A stretch of 34,409 nucleotides of DNA. It comes from Leptospiraceae bacterium. GTDB lineage: Bacteria; Spirochaetota; Leptospiria; Leptospirales; Leptospiraceae. Each line of letters starts with the position of its first letter. The first letter of the stretch is position 1. The stretch covers positions 1 through 34,409 of the forward strand of contig JAGOHK010000046.1 in NCBI GenBank assembly GCA_017996175.1, in the 5' to 3' direction. The position numbers and the translations under genes were made by a program. Under the pieces are notes generated by a model, which saw only the letters and a program-made list of their open reading frames with translations, had not been told where the DNA came from and did no database searches. Positions 16,949 to 26,195 of the stretch are shown in pieces.

Positions 16949-18286
16949 ATGGAAAAAAATAAAATACTTAGATTTGGAATTATTGGAGCGGGACCTTCTG
17001 GTTTGACATTAGCATTTGCATTATCTAAACGCGAGAATGTTCATGTGACTGTTTTTGAAAAGGCGCCAGACCATCGTAATATTCCTACTTTTAACCCACT
17101 TCGTTCTTACACGATTGATATCACAGGACATGGAGCACGCGCTGTTCAATATCTAAATATGAAAGAGCGTTTTAATAAAGATTTAATTTTATTTAAGGGA
17201 ATTCGGCTACCGATTATTAACCCCAAGTTAGAAGAGACTTATCATGGAGACGGCTGGACAGGATCACGCGGAGATATTGTGAAAGCAATCCAAGAAGAAA
17301 TTATCGAGAAAACTTCTGGGAATGTAGAGATACGTTTTGATACAGAGGCTAATGTCAAAGACGCAGAGAATGGAATTATTTCTTACGAGAATGATACAAA
17401 GACAGAGATGTTTGATTTGATTGTGGGTTGTGATGGAGCAGGGTCTACTGTTCGCAATTACTTGAAAGCTAATTACAAGGACTTTGAAGTTATGAGTCTG
17501 GATAATGACAATTATTCGATGATGCTTCCATTTGATAAAAATACAAGTGAGTTAAATCCGAGTTATCTGTATATCTTCGGAATGCCGCCTTACCTTGCAG
17601 TTGCAGGTGCGATCAATGGAAAGAACGGACCGTCAGATCCGTTATGGTTTTGTCAGATTGGTTACTCTGGCTCTAGAAAATTTAATTCCTTTTTAGAAGC
17701 AAAGTCTTTTCTTTTAAAAAATTATCTAAGCACTGGAAAAAATGCTCTAACAAATTACGCAAGCGATAAAGCAATCGAGGAATTTTCCAAACAAGAAAAT
17801 ATTTCTACTGGTCGCGCAAAAATTTGTTCTTCGTTTCATCGAGGCAAATTGGTATTACTCGGTGATGCAGCTTCTCCCTTTCCGCCTGTTGGTCAAGGGG
17901 TTAATGCTGCAATGGAGATGGCGATTATTTTAGATGGATGTATCGGAGAACAATTGTCTAGGTTAAATTCTTCTACAAAGGAAGAAGTTATTTCGGAAGC
18001 AATAAAGAATTTTACTGTGAAGTGGAAACCAGAAGCAGATGCAATTCGAACGATTAGTTTTCGTGGACTAAATCTTAGAAGTTTCCATCCACCACTTTAT
18101 GGTAAACTGAAAACTCTCTGGAGTGTACTATTACATAAAGCATTTCACCGAGATCCTATGACCAACGCAAAGAGGCAGGACATGAGTTATTCAGAGGCAC
18201 TTGGTTATCAGAAAAAAGTTGATTTGGTTCTTTACGGCATTTTAGGGCTTACACTTTGTTATACCCTAATTCGGATTTTGAAATAG
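16949..18286 (+). CDS. FAD-dependent monooxygenase, kynurenine 3-monooxygenase-like
   Basis: A 445-aa aromatic hydroxylase-type flavoprotein. N-terminal dinucleotide-binding motif GAGPSG at 13-18 with an acidic residue (E37) at the end of the second strand. The GCDGAGS motif at 160-166 corresponds to the usual DG fingerprint; the second FAD-ribose motif is GDAASPFPPVGQGVN at 305-319. R52 in LRSYTID corresponds to the conserved Arg seen in KMO-like enzymes. A hydrophobic helix near 427-442 resembles the C-terminal membrane anchor of KMO. The 13-bp inverted repeat just upstream may regulate it. No other tryptophan-catabolism genes are nearby, so the substrate is open; it could be another hydroxylase of the same superfamily. 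Confidence 0.75.
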   Translation: MEKNKILRFGIIGAGPSGLTLAFALSKRENVHVTVFEKAPDHRNIPTFNPLRSYTIDITGHGARAVQYLNMKERFNKDLILFKGIRLPIINPKLEETYHGDGWTGSRGDIVKAIQEEIIEKTSGNVEIRFDTEANVKDAENGIISYENDTKTEMFDLIVGCDGAGSTVRNYLKANYKDFEVMSLDNDNYSMMLPFDKNTSELNPSYLYIFGMPPYLAVAGAINGKNGPSDPLWFCQIGYSGSRKFNSFLEAKSFLLKNYLSTGKNALTNYASDKAIEEFSKQENISTGRAKICSSFHRGKLVLLGDAASPFPPVGQGVNAAMEMAIILDGCIGEQLSRLNSSTKEEVISEAIKNFTVKWKPEADAIRTISFRGLNLRSFHPPLYGKLKTLWSVLLHKAFHRDPMTNAKRQDMSYSEALGYQKKVDLVLYGILGLTLCYTLIRILK

Positions 18287-18324
18287 AATAGAGTTTAAGA
18301 ATATCAAAGGAAATCGTATCTTTT

Positions 18325-18362
18325 ATCGGTGCTCTCGGTGCTCTCGGTGTAATCGGTGGTAA
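18325..18362. repeat. Tandem 9-nt TCGGTG repeat, member of a dispersed intergenic family
   Basis: Four units start at 18326, 18335, 18344 and 18353 (TCGGTGCTC twice, TCGGTGTAA, TCGGTGGTAA). Read on the other strand, the sequence (GA..TTACCACCGAT then ACACCGAG units) lines up with 33627-33667 over about 40 bases with one unit more. It lies between the flavoprotein gene and the GDT1-like gene. Confidence 0.7.
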
Positions 18363-18460
18363 TCTTCAAATATTTTTTTAATTGTCTTGGTTGCTGCTGC
18401 TCGAAATTATATTTTTCATCTTTATGAATTTTTCAACAACTCTAATGAACGGTAGTTTTT

Positions 18461-18736
18461 ATGATTGATTTTAAAACAATTCTTATGGTTTTTATCTCTG
18501 TCTTTCTGGCAGAGATTGGAGATAAAACACAATTAGCCACAATGTTATTCTCTGCGGATAAGAATCATTCTGCCCTGAGTGTGTTCATTGGCTCTGCACT
18601 TGCGCTTGTTCTAACATCTGGAATTGGTGTTTTGGCTGGTAGTTTTATCAGTGAAGTAATCTCCCCACAAACCTTAAAGAAAGCCGCAGGGATTGGATTT
18701 ATTCTAATAGGAATTTGGACTTTAGTTTCCAAATAA
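18461..18736 (+). CDS. Half-size GDT1/UPF0016 (TMEM165-like) cation transporter
   Basis: A 91-aa membrane protein. Members of this family export Mn2+ or Ca2+ in exchange for protons and carry one E-x-G-D-(K/R)-(T/S) motif per half. Here it is AEIGDKTQLAT near residues 18-28, in the first of three hydrophobic helices (about 5-27, 38-63, 72-89). Two-domain members have two such halves; short bacterial ones work as dimers, sometimes from adjacent genes. Only one half is encoded here, so a homodimer, or a partner elsewhere, is expected. It starts after a GGTAG-like site and faces the frameshifted gene tail to tail. Confidence 0.82.
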   Translation: MIDFKTILMVFISVFLAEIGDKTQLATMLFSADKNHSALSVFIGSALALVLTSGIGVLAGSFISEVISPQTLKKAAGIGFILIGIWTLVSK

Positions 18737-18773
18737 GTTTCCCGGAGCAAAAGTCAATCCTTAATTCTAAAAG

Positions 18774-20085
18774 TTACTTAATGGACATTTTATATAGAAA
18801 AAACTTTGCCCGACTTGGTTTATCATAGTCTTTGTTTTCATATACAAAAAAGATTAATGAAGAACTTGTGGGGTTAACAACGATTCTATTACTGTATTGA
18901 TTTTTTAATTTTTCCATGGAGAGAAGAGAGTAAGATTTAACTTGTTTTAAATTTGCAAGTTTGCGTGCTTCAATCCAAGTGAAATCATCATCGTGCACAA
19001 TCGCACTGTCTTCGAAGATTACCATAGAGTCGCCCATGTTTTTTCCTTTTAAAACCTGTGATAGTTTTTTAGTGGCAATGTCTAAGGAATAGTATTCTCC
19101 TCTTTGATTGGTGTAATAAATAATCTTCCCTGGTATACTCATAGTAGCCGCATAGACTGTGTGTTGACCCGGAAATTTTTCTAATTTACCAGTGGCAATT
19201 TCACAATAATAGGCAAAACCAATTTTATTAATTGGATCTCCATCGTCAATGTCAGAGTAATCAAATAGGAGCGCATACTTTTCATCAGCCGAAATAAATG
19301 GAGTCAGTCTTAAAAAAGGCATACGAATTAAATCTTTTCCAGTTCGTTTCTTCTCAGCATCCATTTCTGCCGATTGTTCCGAGTAAATACTACTGAACTT
19401 ATCTCCACAAGATTTATTTTCTTCTGCCTCCATAGAAGCAAAATCGATTCGAAATAAATGTCCTTGAATATCTGTATACCAGCGTATATTTTCTTTGTTT
19501 AAATCTCCTTCATTAGCATAATCTAAACCAAAACTCATATCACCGGGGAGTTTTTTTATTTTCGTGATTTCCTTTTTTTGTAAATCTAGGTGAGTCATAA
19601 ATAAATCGCGGTTAGATCCCTTTTCGGGAGAGCGCACTATCACAACTATAACGGCAAATCCTTGTTCTCCACTGTAATACCAGAGCTTGGGTTTATCAAT
19701 GATACCTGTCTCATAAGTGGGTTTACTCGCGTCACATATATATTTGCTATTTTCATTCTTAACTTTTTCGCAGAATTGGCTAAAAGAAAAACTTAATTCT
19801 TCAAATTCTTTTATCTGAATACTTGTCTTTATCTCTTTGTCAGAAATAGCAGCGTTGTTTACAAAATAGAATTTATAATTGTCGGAAAGTGTGAAATCTT
19901 GACCGGCTAATATCTTTTTGCCCTGGTCGAAAAAAAAGATTTGTCATATCATGTCCAGCGTGAACATTTGCAGAAAAAACTTTATTACTTTCAAAGGTTG
20001 CTACCTTACGAAGATTGACAGCACTGATAGTTTGATTGAAATAAAAAAATCCAACAATAGGTATCAAAATTAATTTTCTTATCAT
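18774..20085 (-). pseudogene. Secreted protein gene interrupted by one frameshift (beta-propeller-like)
   Basis: One gene in two frames. The 5' part starts at the ATG 20083-20085 with a signal peptide (MIRKLILIPIVGFFYFNQ) and reads correctly to about residue 52. In a run of eight A (19930-19937, T on the coding strand) the frame is lost and stops at 19873-19875. Shifting by one base at the run restores an uninterrupted frame (continuing FDQGKKILAGQDFTLSDN) all the way to the stop at 18774. The 1312-base span is 437 codons plus one base, as expected for one extra A; repaired length is about 436 aa. Strand-rich segments (KIIYYTNQRGEYYSLDIA, YALLFDYSDID) resemble TolB/WD-like propeller blades; no family is certain. 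It may be a sequencing error, a fresh pseudogene or phase variation. Confidence 0.8.
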
Positions 20086-20197
20086 AAATAAATCTTCCTA
20101 TTTAACATGAGTTAGATATTTAAGAATTCATGTTTTATTTTAGAGCAATCATTTTAGATTTAAACTTAAGTCTGTCAAGAAAAAATTGACTGCGAAA

Positions 20198-23017
20198 CTA
20201 CTTAGCCAACATCTTCTTTAAATATTGTCCGGTATACGACTTCGTTACTTTCGCAATTTGTTCAGGTGTACCAGTTGCAATTACTTCGCCACCACCATCT
20301 CCGCCTTCGGGTCCCATGTCCACAATATAGTCAGCGCATTTGATTACATCTAGGTTGTGTTCGATCACTATCATGGAATTGCCTCTGTCGACTAATGATT
20401 GTAATACGCTCATGAGTTTTTTTACATCGTCGAAGTGAAGTCCAGTTGTGGGTTCATCTAAGATATATAGCGTTTTGCCGGTGGGGCGTTTGGAGAGTTC
20501 GGTTGCGAGTTTGATACGTTGTGCTTCGCCGCCGGAGAATGTAGTTGCCGCTTGACCCAGTTTGATATAATCGAGACCGACTTCAATTAGTGTGTCTAAT
20601 TTGCGTTTGACGATGGGTATATTCTCAAAAAAAGAAGAGGCTTCTTCGATTGTCATTTCTAATACTTCGTAGATATTTTTTCCTTTGAACTTTACTTCTA
20701 AGGTTTCTTTGTTGTAACGTTTGCCTTTGCATACATCACAGGTGACGTAGACGTCTGGGAGAAAATGCATTTCGATTTTTAGAATTCCATCTCCCTGACA
20801 AGTTTCACATCGTCCACCGGAAACGTTAAACGAAAAGCGTCCTGGGTTGTAACCACGTAGTTTTGCATCTTCTAGGTTTGCAAACAATTCTCGGATAGGT
20901 GTGAATAATCCTGTGTATGTCGCTGGATTGGAACGAGGGGTTCGACCAATGGCGGATTGGTCGATATTGATTACTTTATCTAGGTGCGCAATACCTTCTA
21001 TTTTTTTATGTTTACCAGCTACTACTTTCGTCTTATTGATCTTATGCGCTAGTTCGTTGTATAAAATTTCGTTGATTAATGTCGATTTGCCGGAGCCGGA
21101 AACTCCTGTAATGACGATAAGCATTCCGAGAGGCAACTCTACTGTTACGTGCTTTAAGTTGTTATGGTAGGCATCAATGATTTTAAGTTGGTTTCCATTG
21201 CCTTTTCGTCTTTCTTTTTGCATTGGGATAGATTCTTTTCCTGAAAGATATCTTCCTGTTACAGAATTTTTATCTTTCATAATTTCTTTTGGTGTGCCCT
21301 TCGAAACTATTTCTCCACCATGAACGCCAGCCCCCGGTCCCATATCCAAAATATAATCAGACTCAATCATCGTCTCTTCATCGTGCTCAATTACTATGAC
21401 AGTATTTCCAAGGTTACGCAAATCTTTCAGAGTATTGATTAACTTTGTATTATCTCTTTGGTGAAGACCGATGGATGGCTCATCTAAGATGTAGAGAACA
21501 CCCATTAGCTTCGATCCGATTTGAGTTGCCAGACGAATTCGCTGTGCTTCTCCACCTGAAAGTGTCCCTGCGCTTCGGTCAAGTGTTAGATAACCTAATC
21601 CAACGTCACGAAGAAACGTTAGGCGCTGGTTGATTTCTTTTAAGATAGGAGTTGCGATAATTTCTTCGGATCCTTTCACCGGCAAATGAGAAGTAAACTC
21701 TAAACCTTTTTCGACTGACATTTGTGTAAATTTGTCAATCGTAAGTCCGTGAAGTTTTACAGAAAGGCTTTCTGGTTTGAGTCGTTTTCCTTCGCAATCA
21801 GGGCAGGGGAGGTTCGTCATAAATGTTTCAAACCATTGGCGCATAGAATCTGACTTGGTATCTTTGTAACGACGTTTTAGATTTGGGATTACACCTTCGT
21901 ATTCTCTTGAAAATTCAAAATGAGAATCTTCCTTACGAAAATCATAGTCGATTTTAATAGATCTATCTCCGTGGAGGATAATCTTCTTTATCTGCTTGGA
22001 TAATTTTTCCCAGGGAGTATTGTAATCAAACTTCAAACTTTTGGCGAGAGAGTGAACAGTGGCTATATACCAGTAACCCTGCGACTTTCCCCAAACTTCA
22101 AGACAACCTTCCATGAGAGAAAGAGAGGGGTCATTTACGATTAGCTCCTCGTCAAATTCTAAAAGGGAACCAAGTCCATCACAAGTCTGACAAGCACCTT
22201 GCGGGGAGTTAAACGAAAATATCCGCGGACTGAGTTCTGGCATTGTGATTTCATGCCCATTGGGACAAGCCAATTTTTGTGAAAAGGTGTGGTCTTTTTT
22301 TCCGTCTTCGATGATCAGAGTTCCGCCGGATTGTTTTAGCGCTGTTTCGATTGAATCTGCAAGACGTGAGCCGAGTCCTTTTTTCATTACGAGTCTATCT
22401 ACAACAATATCAATTGTGGACTTGAAAGTTTTTTTAAGAACTATATCTTCATCTAAGGTTTTGATTTCTTTATTGATACGAACGCGGTTGAATCCGTCTT
22501 TTTTGATTTTTTCTAGAACATCTTTGTGTTCGCCTTTTTGTTCGCGAATGAGTGGAGCTATGATTTGAATCTTGGCTCCCTCTGGAAACTTTTCTACTTG
22601 TTCAATAATTTGATCTACAGAGCGAGAAGAAATTTCAGCGTCACAAACTGGACAATGTGGTTTGCCAAGTCTTGCGTAGAGAAGTCGGAGATAATCGTAA
22701 ATTTCCGTAACTGTTCCTACAGTGGAGCGCGGATTACGGTGAGTAGTCTTTTGTTCGATGGAAATGGCTGGACTTAATCCTTCGATTAAATCTAAATCGG
22801 GTTTTTCCATTTGCCCTAGGAATTGTCTGGCGTAACTCGATAGAGATTCCACATAACGTCTCTGTCCTTCGGCGTAAATGGTATCAAATGCTAGGGAGGA
22901 TTTTCCCGAGCCCGAAAGTCCTGTAATTACTACTAATTTGTCTCTCGGAATATCTATGTTTAGATTTTTTAAATTGTGTTCTCGTGCACCGCGAATTTTT
23001 ATAAATGAGTCAGCCAT
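20198..23017 (-). CDS. uvrA: Excinuclease ABC subunit A
   Basis: DNA-damage recognition ATPase of nucleotide excision repair; it acts with UvrB on DNA in the cytoplasm. 939 aa, the usual length. ATPase 1: Walker [10 protein letters not shown] at 33-41 and signature [12 protein letters not shown] with [13 protein letters not shown] further on. ATPase 2: Walker [10 protein letters not shown] near 640, signature [12 protein letters not shown] and [13 protein letters not shown]. Zinc sites: the first uses CPNGH and CQTCDG (the CPNGH form also occurs in other bacteria); the second is CETCQGDG with CDVCKGKR. Both ATPases look complete. No uvrB or uvrC lies within the window, and no SOS-box-like site was recognised upstream. 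Convergent side: 112 bases to the frameshifted gene. Identity is certain. Confidence 0.99.
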   Translation of the reverse strand: MADSFIKIRGAREHNLKNLNIDIPRDKLVVITGLSGSGKSSLAFDTIYAEGQRRYVESLSSYARQFLGQMEKPDLDLIEGLSPAISIEQKTTHRNPRSTVGTVTEIYDYLRLLYARLGKPHCPVCDAEISSRSVDQIIEQVEKFPEGAKIQIIAPLIREQKGEHKDVLEKIKKDGFNRVRINKEIKTLDEDIVLKKTFKSTIDIVVDRLVMKKGLGSRLADSIETALKQSGGTLIIEDGKKDHTFSQKLACPNGHEITMPELSPRIFSFNSPQGACQTCDGLGSLLEFDEELIVNDPSLSLMEGCLEVWGKSQGYWYIATVHSLAKSLKFDYNTPWEKLSKQIKKIILHGDRSIKIDYDFRKEDSHFEFSREYEGVIPNLKRRYKDTKSDSMRQWFETFMTNLPCPDCEGKRLKPESLSVKLHGLTIDKFTQMSVEKGLEFTSHLPVKGSEEIIATPILKEINQRLTFLRDVGLGYLTLDRSAGTLSGGEAQRIRLATQIGSKLMGVLYILDEPSIGLHQRDNTKLINTLKDLRNLGNTVIVIEHDEETMIESDYILDMGPGAGVHGGEIVSKGTPKEIMKDKNSVTGRYLSGKESIPMQKERRKGNGNQLKIIDAYHNNLKHVTVELPLGMLIVITGVSGSGKSTLINEILYNELAHKINKTKVVAGKHKKIEGIAHLDKVINIDQSAIGRTPRSNPATYTGLFTPIRELFANLEDAKLRGYNPGRFSFNVSGGRCETCQGDGILKIEMHFLPDVYVTCDVCKGKRYNKETLEVKFKGKNIYEVLEMTIEEASSFFENIPIVKRKLDTLIEVGLDYIKLGQAATTFSGGEAQRIKLATELSKRPTGKTLYILDEPTTGLHFDDVKKLMSVLQSLVDRGNSMIVIEHNLDVIKCADYIVDMGPEGGDGGGEVIATGTPEQIAKVTKSYTGQYLKKMLAK

Positions 23018-23121
23018 AGATACAGAGTTTTCAAGAAAAGTTTAGAGTCGATAATAAATTCCTGTTTTTATTGGTCTCGTGATACTCAAAGCTGTCAAAT
23101 TAAGAAGAACATTTAAAGATT

Positions 23122-23221
23122 ACCTCGCGCCAAGGCTATGAACACAGATAAACACGGATGATTTTAATATTCCTTAATCTTGTATCCGTATGCATCTGTG
23201 TTCATAGCCTTGGCGCGTGGT
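23122..23221. repeat. Palindromic intergenic element with 24-bp perfect arms
   Basis: 23126-23149 (starts CGCGCCAAGG, ends AACACAGAT) is the exact reverse complement of 23194-23217. Pairing continues inward for ten more bases with three mismatches (AAACACGGAT against ATCCGTATGC) and outward to ACC/GGT, leaving a loop of about 25-44 bases. It lies in the 356-base gap between the divergent uvrA and CAP-protein genes; the rest of the gap shows only the CAP gene's ribosome-binding site. TAAACACGGATGA (23149-23161) recurs at 33700-33712 on the other strand, tying it to the same repeat family. No T-run follows either arm, so it is not a typical terminator. Confidence 0.85.
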
Positions 23222-23373
23222 GAAAAACTCTTAACTTGAAAGCATTGGGCGATGCTTTACCATAAAAAAATATTATTCGAACATTTAATTTGTTCTAGTG
23301 ATATTTCTATTAGGTAGATACTATTGTTTCATAAAGGTATTTCAGAAAAATTTGAAACCCCTAGGAGCTAAAT

Positions 23374-23871
23374 ATGATTAGACTTTTTACACTACTTGCT
23401 TTCATTTGCATAATTTCTTTACCGGCGAATGAAAAAAAACAATTCGAAGATGATATTCTTGCTAAACACAATTCCTTGCGAGCCGTACACAAAGCGCCTG
23501 CGATGAAGTGGAGTAGCACTTTGCAAGCTGTTGCACAGGAATGGGCAAATAAGATTGCCAAAGAAAATAAAATGTATCACCGAAATCCAAATGAGTATGG
23601 AGAAAATATATATTGGAGTATGGGACGCGAACTTTCAGGAGCAAACGTAACCCAGTCTTGGTATGATGAAATCAAAGATTACAAATACGTTAGTCCTGGT
23701 TTTTCTATGAAGACTGGACATTTTACACAGGTTGTTTGGGTTTCTTCCACGGAGCTTGGATGTGCTTACGCAACTGCAAAAGATGGGGGAATCTATGTGG
23801 TTTGTAATTATAATCCGCCAGGGAATTATGAAGGCGAATATCAAAAGAATGTTCTCCCGAAGGGAAAATAA
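23374..23871 (+). CDS. Secreted CAP/SCP-domain protein
   Basis: A 165-aa exported single-domain protein of the CAP superfamily (cysteine-rich secretory, antigen 5, PR-1). A signal peptide (about 1-18, LLAFICIISLPA) is followed by the CAP fold: HNSLRAVHKAPAMKW near 32-46, GENIYWS, the CAP1 signature GHFTQVVW near 113-120 and the CAP2 signature YVVCNYNPPGNY near 141-152. The putative cavity residues (His in HNSLR, Glu in GENI, His in GHFTQ) are present. Bacterial CAP proteins have varied, mostly unknown roles, and sterol or lipid binding is known for some members. The start follows TAGGAG eight bases upstream. It appears to be transcribed alone. Confidence 0.9.
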   Translation: MIRLFTLLAFICIISLPANEKKQFEDDILAKHNSLRAVHKAPAMKWSSTLQAVAQEWANKIAKENKMYHRNPNEYGENIYWSMGRELSGANVTQSWYDEIKDYKYVSPGFSMKTGHFTQVVWVSSTELGCAYATAKDGGIYVVCNYNPPGNYEGEYQKNVLPKGK

Positions 23872-23961
23872 AATTAGCTTCTTTATTTCTGAATTTTAAA
23901 AAAAGATTTAAAAGAATTTCAAGAACCGACCGAATCTTAAAGGGACATAGGACGGTTCTGA

Positions 23962-24759
23962 ATGATACAATCAACTAAACACTCTACAAATAATCTGGAA
24001 AGAGAAACATGGGAAAGTTTTGAAGTTGGCTCTTTTGAAGAGGTTGTAGATGCGGTAAATCAAAATCCGTCAAGTGCTTTATTAAATCACCTTGCAATTA
24101 TCGCAAAATACGAATTAGGCTTACGTTCTAGAGAAGAGTTTGAAGGGCTTTCCAGTGCTGGATTATCCGTGTTTACTCCCTTGGTTGCAGCATATAACGC
24201 CTATTATTCGGGAAATAAGCAATTAGCCCTACAAAAAGTAAAAGAATACTTGGAAAAAAATAATCCACCTATTTGCCTAATCATTATTAACTTCGCCGTA
24301 AAAGTTTGCTACGAATCAGAAGCATATCAAGATTGTCTGAATGTAATGGATTTATCTTTAAAACGCCAAGGAAATCCAAATGAATTTATCAAAGAGCGAA
24401 TTGAGTGTTATTTTGAATTAAAAAAACACAATGAGCTTATACAGTATTTTAAATCAGTTTATAAATTATTAGATTCCAATTATGATATTTATCTTAAAGC
24501 TGGGCTTTCGTTAAATGCACTCGGTAAATACAAAGAGGCTGAATTTCTATTTGGAAAAATTCCGGGCAAAAGAGAATTACCCTCTTATGAAGAAAAGCGC
24601 AATGAATTTGTACCTGTAATCAATAAAATAGCTGAATACGAAAAAAAAGAAGTTCTATCTAATACCGAACTAAAAGATTTAGGTTTTGCTTATCTATTTA
24701 ATGCTGAATACCAAAAAGCAGAAGAAGTATTTAAGAAAGTTGCCTACGCAATAAAATAA
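23962..24759 (+). CDS. TPR-like helical repeat protein
   Basis: A 265-aa protein, all helix by pattern, with no signal peptide or membrane segment. Several 34-residue-like units can be made out (for example DIYLKAGLSLNALGKYKEAE near 180-200 and ELKDLGFAYLFNAEYQKAEE near 237-256), each with the small and aromatic residues typical of TPR helices. Such proteins usually act as scaffolds. No partner can be named from the context. AGGA lies about 11 bases before the ATG. Its last 29 bases overlap the end of the convergent LPP20-like gene, so both C-termini share DNA. Confidence 0.7.
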   Translation: MIQSTKHSTNNLERETWESFEVGSFEEVVDAVNQNPSSALLNHLAIIAKYELGLRSREEFEGLSSAGLSVFTPLVAAYNAYYSGNKQLALQKVKEYLEKNNPPICLIIINFAVKVCYESEAYQDCLNVMDLSLKRQGNPNEFIKERIECYFELKKHNELIQYFKSVYKLLDSNYDIYLKAGLSLNALGKYKEAEFLFGKIPGKRELPSYEEKRNEFVPVINKIAEYEKKEVLSNTELKDLGFAYLFNAEYQKAEEVFKKVAYAIK

Positions 24760-25609
24760 TTACTTTACATTTTTTCAGATTTTTCTTAGTTTCTTTTGAG
24801 GATAATATTTTCATAGCTTCTTTCGTAGGGATAGTAAGTTTAGTCTTATTTTTTCCTGTAACGTTAGTTGCTAGAATAAAATAAGGATTTTCCCCTACAC
24901 GTTTATCTTTCATTGCTTGTACTGGATCGCTCATATACATTACAAATCCATTGTCGATAGAAAAATTTTTATTCACTAGGCTTGGAGAATATATTTCTAA
25001 ACCTTTATCAGTCAAAACTTGCGGGAATAAAGAGGCATTAACCTCTAAATGTCTTGCGTCTATGATTAATCCTGTGTATGCCTCTGTGACTGCTTTTTCA
25101 GGAAATTCAGGAAAATTCTCCGTATCATATTGAATATCTAGATAATTTAGCAAACCTTTAGAGCCAAGTAATTTAGTTCGCGACTCTACATGCACTTCAT
25201 CCTGAATATATTTTACTTTGATTTCACTGGATTCATTTAGAAAGAAATTATTAAACCGTTCTCTAAACTTTTCATCAGTGTTCACTTTTTCCAAAATTGT
25301 AAAATCTTCATTTAATCGGAGCGATTCAATTGATCTTACAAAATGAATTTTTATTTTTTCCTTTGCACCGAGTAGACTCTTGTTTCTTGCTTCAGAAATA
25401 TTATAAGCTGTATTTTCTTTTCCATACTCGCTGTCTTCGGTATCAATAATGACTCTTGGCAATTTCTCTGATACATTGAGAGATATTTGCAGCAAACTCC
25501 AATTTACCACCGTGTCAAAAAAATCTTTCGTGATATACTGAGATTTTTCATTGGCAAAACTCTGCCAGTTTACCAAACAAAAAATAGCGACTAATAGAAA
25601 TCTTTTCAT
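24731..25609 (-). CDS. Secreted LPP20-like protein
   Basis: A 292-aa exported protein. The signal peptide is MKRFLLVAIFCLVNWQSFA with cleavage expected after Ala19; there is no lipobox. The first half is a helical region with many charged residues. The second half contains the stretch YTGLIIDARHLEVNASLFPQ, a MYMSDPVQAMKDKRVGENP segment and a terminal KKCKVIILL. This order (TGL-x-x-DAR, P-x-x-x-x-x-G-x-E-x-Y, R-x-G-x-N-P, K-x-I-I) is the pattern I associate with LPP20-family secreted proteins of proteobacteria and spirochetes. Function of the family is not established. It overlaps the convergent TPR-like gene by 29 bases. Confidence 0.65.
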   Translation of the reverse strand: MKRFLLVAIFCLVNWQSFANEKSQYITKDFFDTVVNWSLLQISLNVSEKLPRVIIDTEDSEYGKENTAYNISEARNKSLLGAKEKIKIHFVRSIESLRLNEDFTILEKVNTDEKFRERFNNFFLNESSEIKVKYIQDEVHVESRTKLLGSKGLLNYLDIQYDTENFPEFPEKAVTEAYTGLIIDARHLEVNASLFPQVLTDKGLEIYSPSLVNKNFSIDNGFVMYMSDPVQAMKDKRVGENPYFILATNVTGKNKTKLTIPTKEAMKILSSKETKKNLKKCKVIILLRRQLS

Positions 25610-25678
25610 TGTTATTAATTTCGGCTAATTTCGATTTAGTTTTAGTTTTTATTTAAGGAAAGAATTTGACTAAAATTA

Positions 25679-26053
25679 TTATTTTTTTGCCTGCCAGTTT
25701 TTGATTTTTGTCCAAAGAGAAATTCTAGGTCCCTTTTTTCGAAGGTAGATTTCTTTCTTTTCTAAAGACATTTCTGGAAGTTTTTTGGTTTGAATTCGAA
25801 TTCGATGCTCGCTTAAAACGTCTATTTCTAGTTTTTGCGTTTCTGTAATTTTTTCATATTGAACTCGACTAATCATGGTTAGGTCAAAATTTTCTTGGTT
25901 CAAATTGAGAGTCCTATTTCTAAAGTCCATCTTCACACATTCAGGAATGTCCCGCATCGGAGTGCAAAATTCCCCCGCATCAGGATAACGGTTTTCTAAA
26001 TCACAAAAACTAAAAAGTAAAAAGGGAAATAATAAAAGAGTTCGATAAGCCAT
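25679..26053 (-). CDS. Small exported protein, possible lipoprotein
   Basis: A 124-aa protein of unknown function. A short hydrophobic signal (MAYRTLLLFPFLLFSFC) ends in Cys17; Phe just before the Cys makes lipidation uncertain. The mature part has two nearby cysteines (EFCTPMRDIPEC), then an alternating strand-like region and a basic tail (WTKIKNWQAKK). It lies 69 bases upstream of the LPP20-like gene on the same strand and could be co-transcribed with it. Divergent from the DUF1564-type gene, with 142 bases between. Confidence 0.65.
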   Translation of the reverse strand: MAYRTLLLFPFLLFSFCDLENRYPDAGEFCTPMRDIPECVKMDFRNRTLNLNQENFDLTMISRVQYEKITETQKLEIDVLSEHRIRIQTKKLPEMSLEKKEIYLRKKGPRISLWTKIKNWQAKK

Positions 26054-26195
26054 TCTTCCATTTCTTGCTGCCTTGGATTAAATTCAAACAGAAAGTAAAT
26101 GTGATAAAATCTAAAAAAAGGTAAAGCTAGAGTTATATTATTTAAAAAACTAAATTTTTTCGCACCAAGTGAATGTTTTTTGACCTAGTATTTGT

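Noticed and set aside
20174-20190. GTCAA...TTGAC short hairpin after the uvrA stop
   Set aside because: Five-base stem with an A/T loop and no T-run after it; not a convincing terminator.
22245-22568. 107-codon open frame on + strand opposite uvrA
   Set aside because: Lies wholly antisense to a certain core gene with no motif or start signal; a shadow frame.
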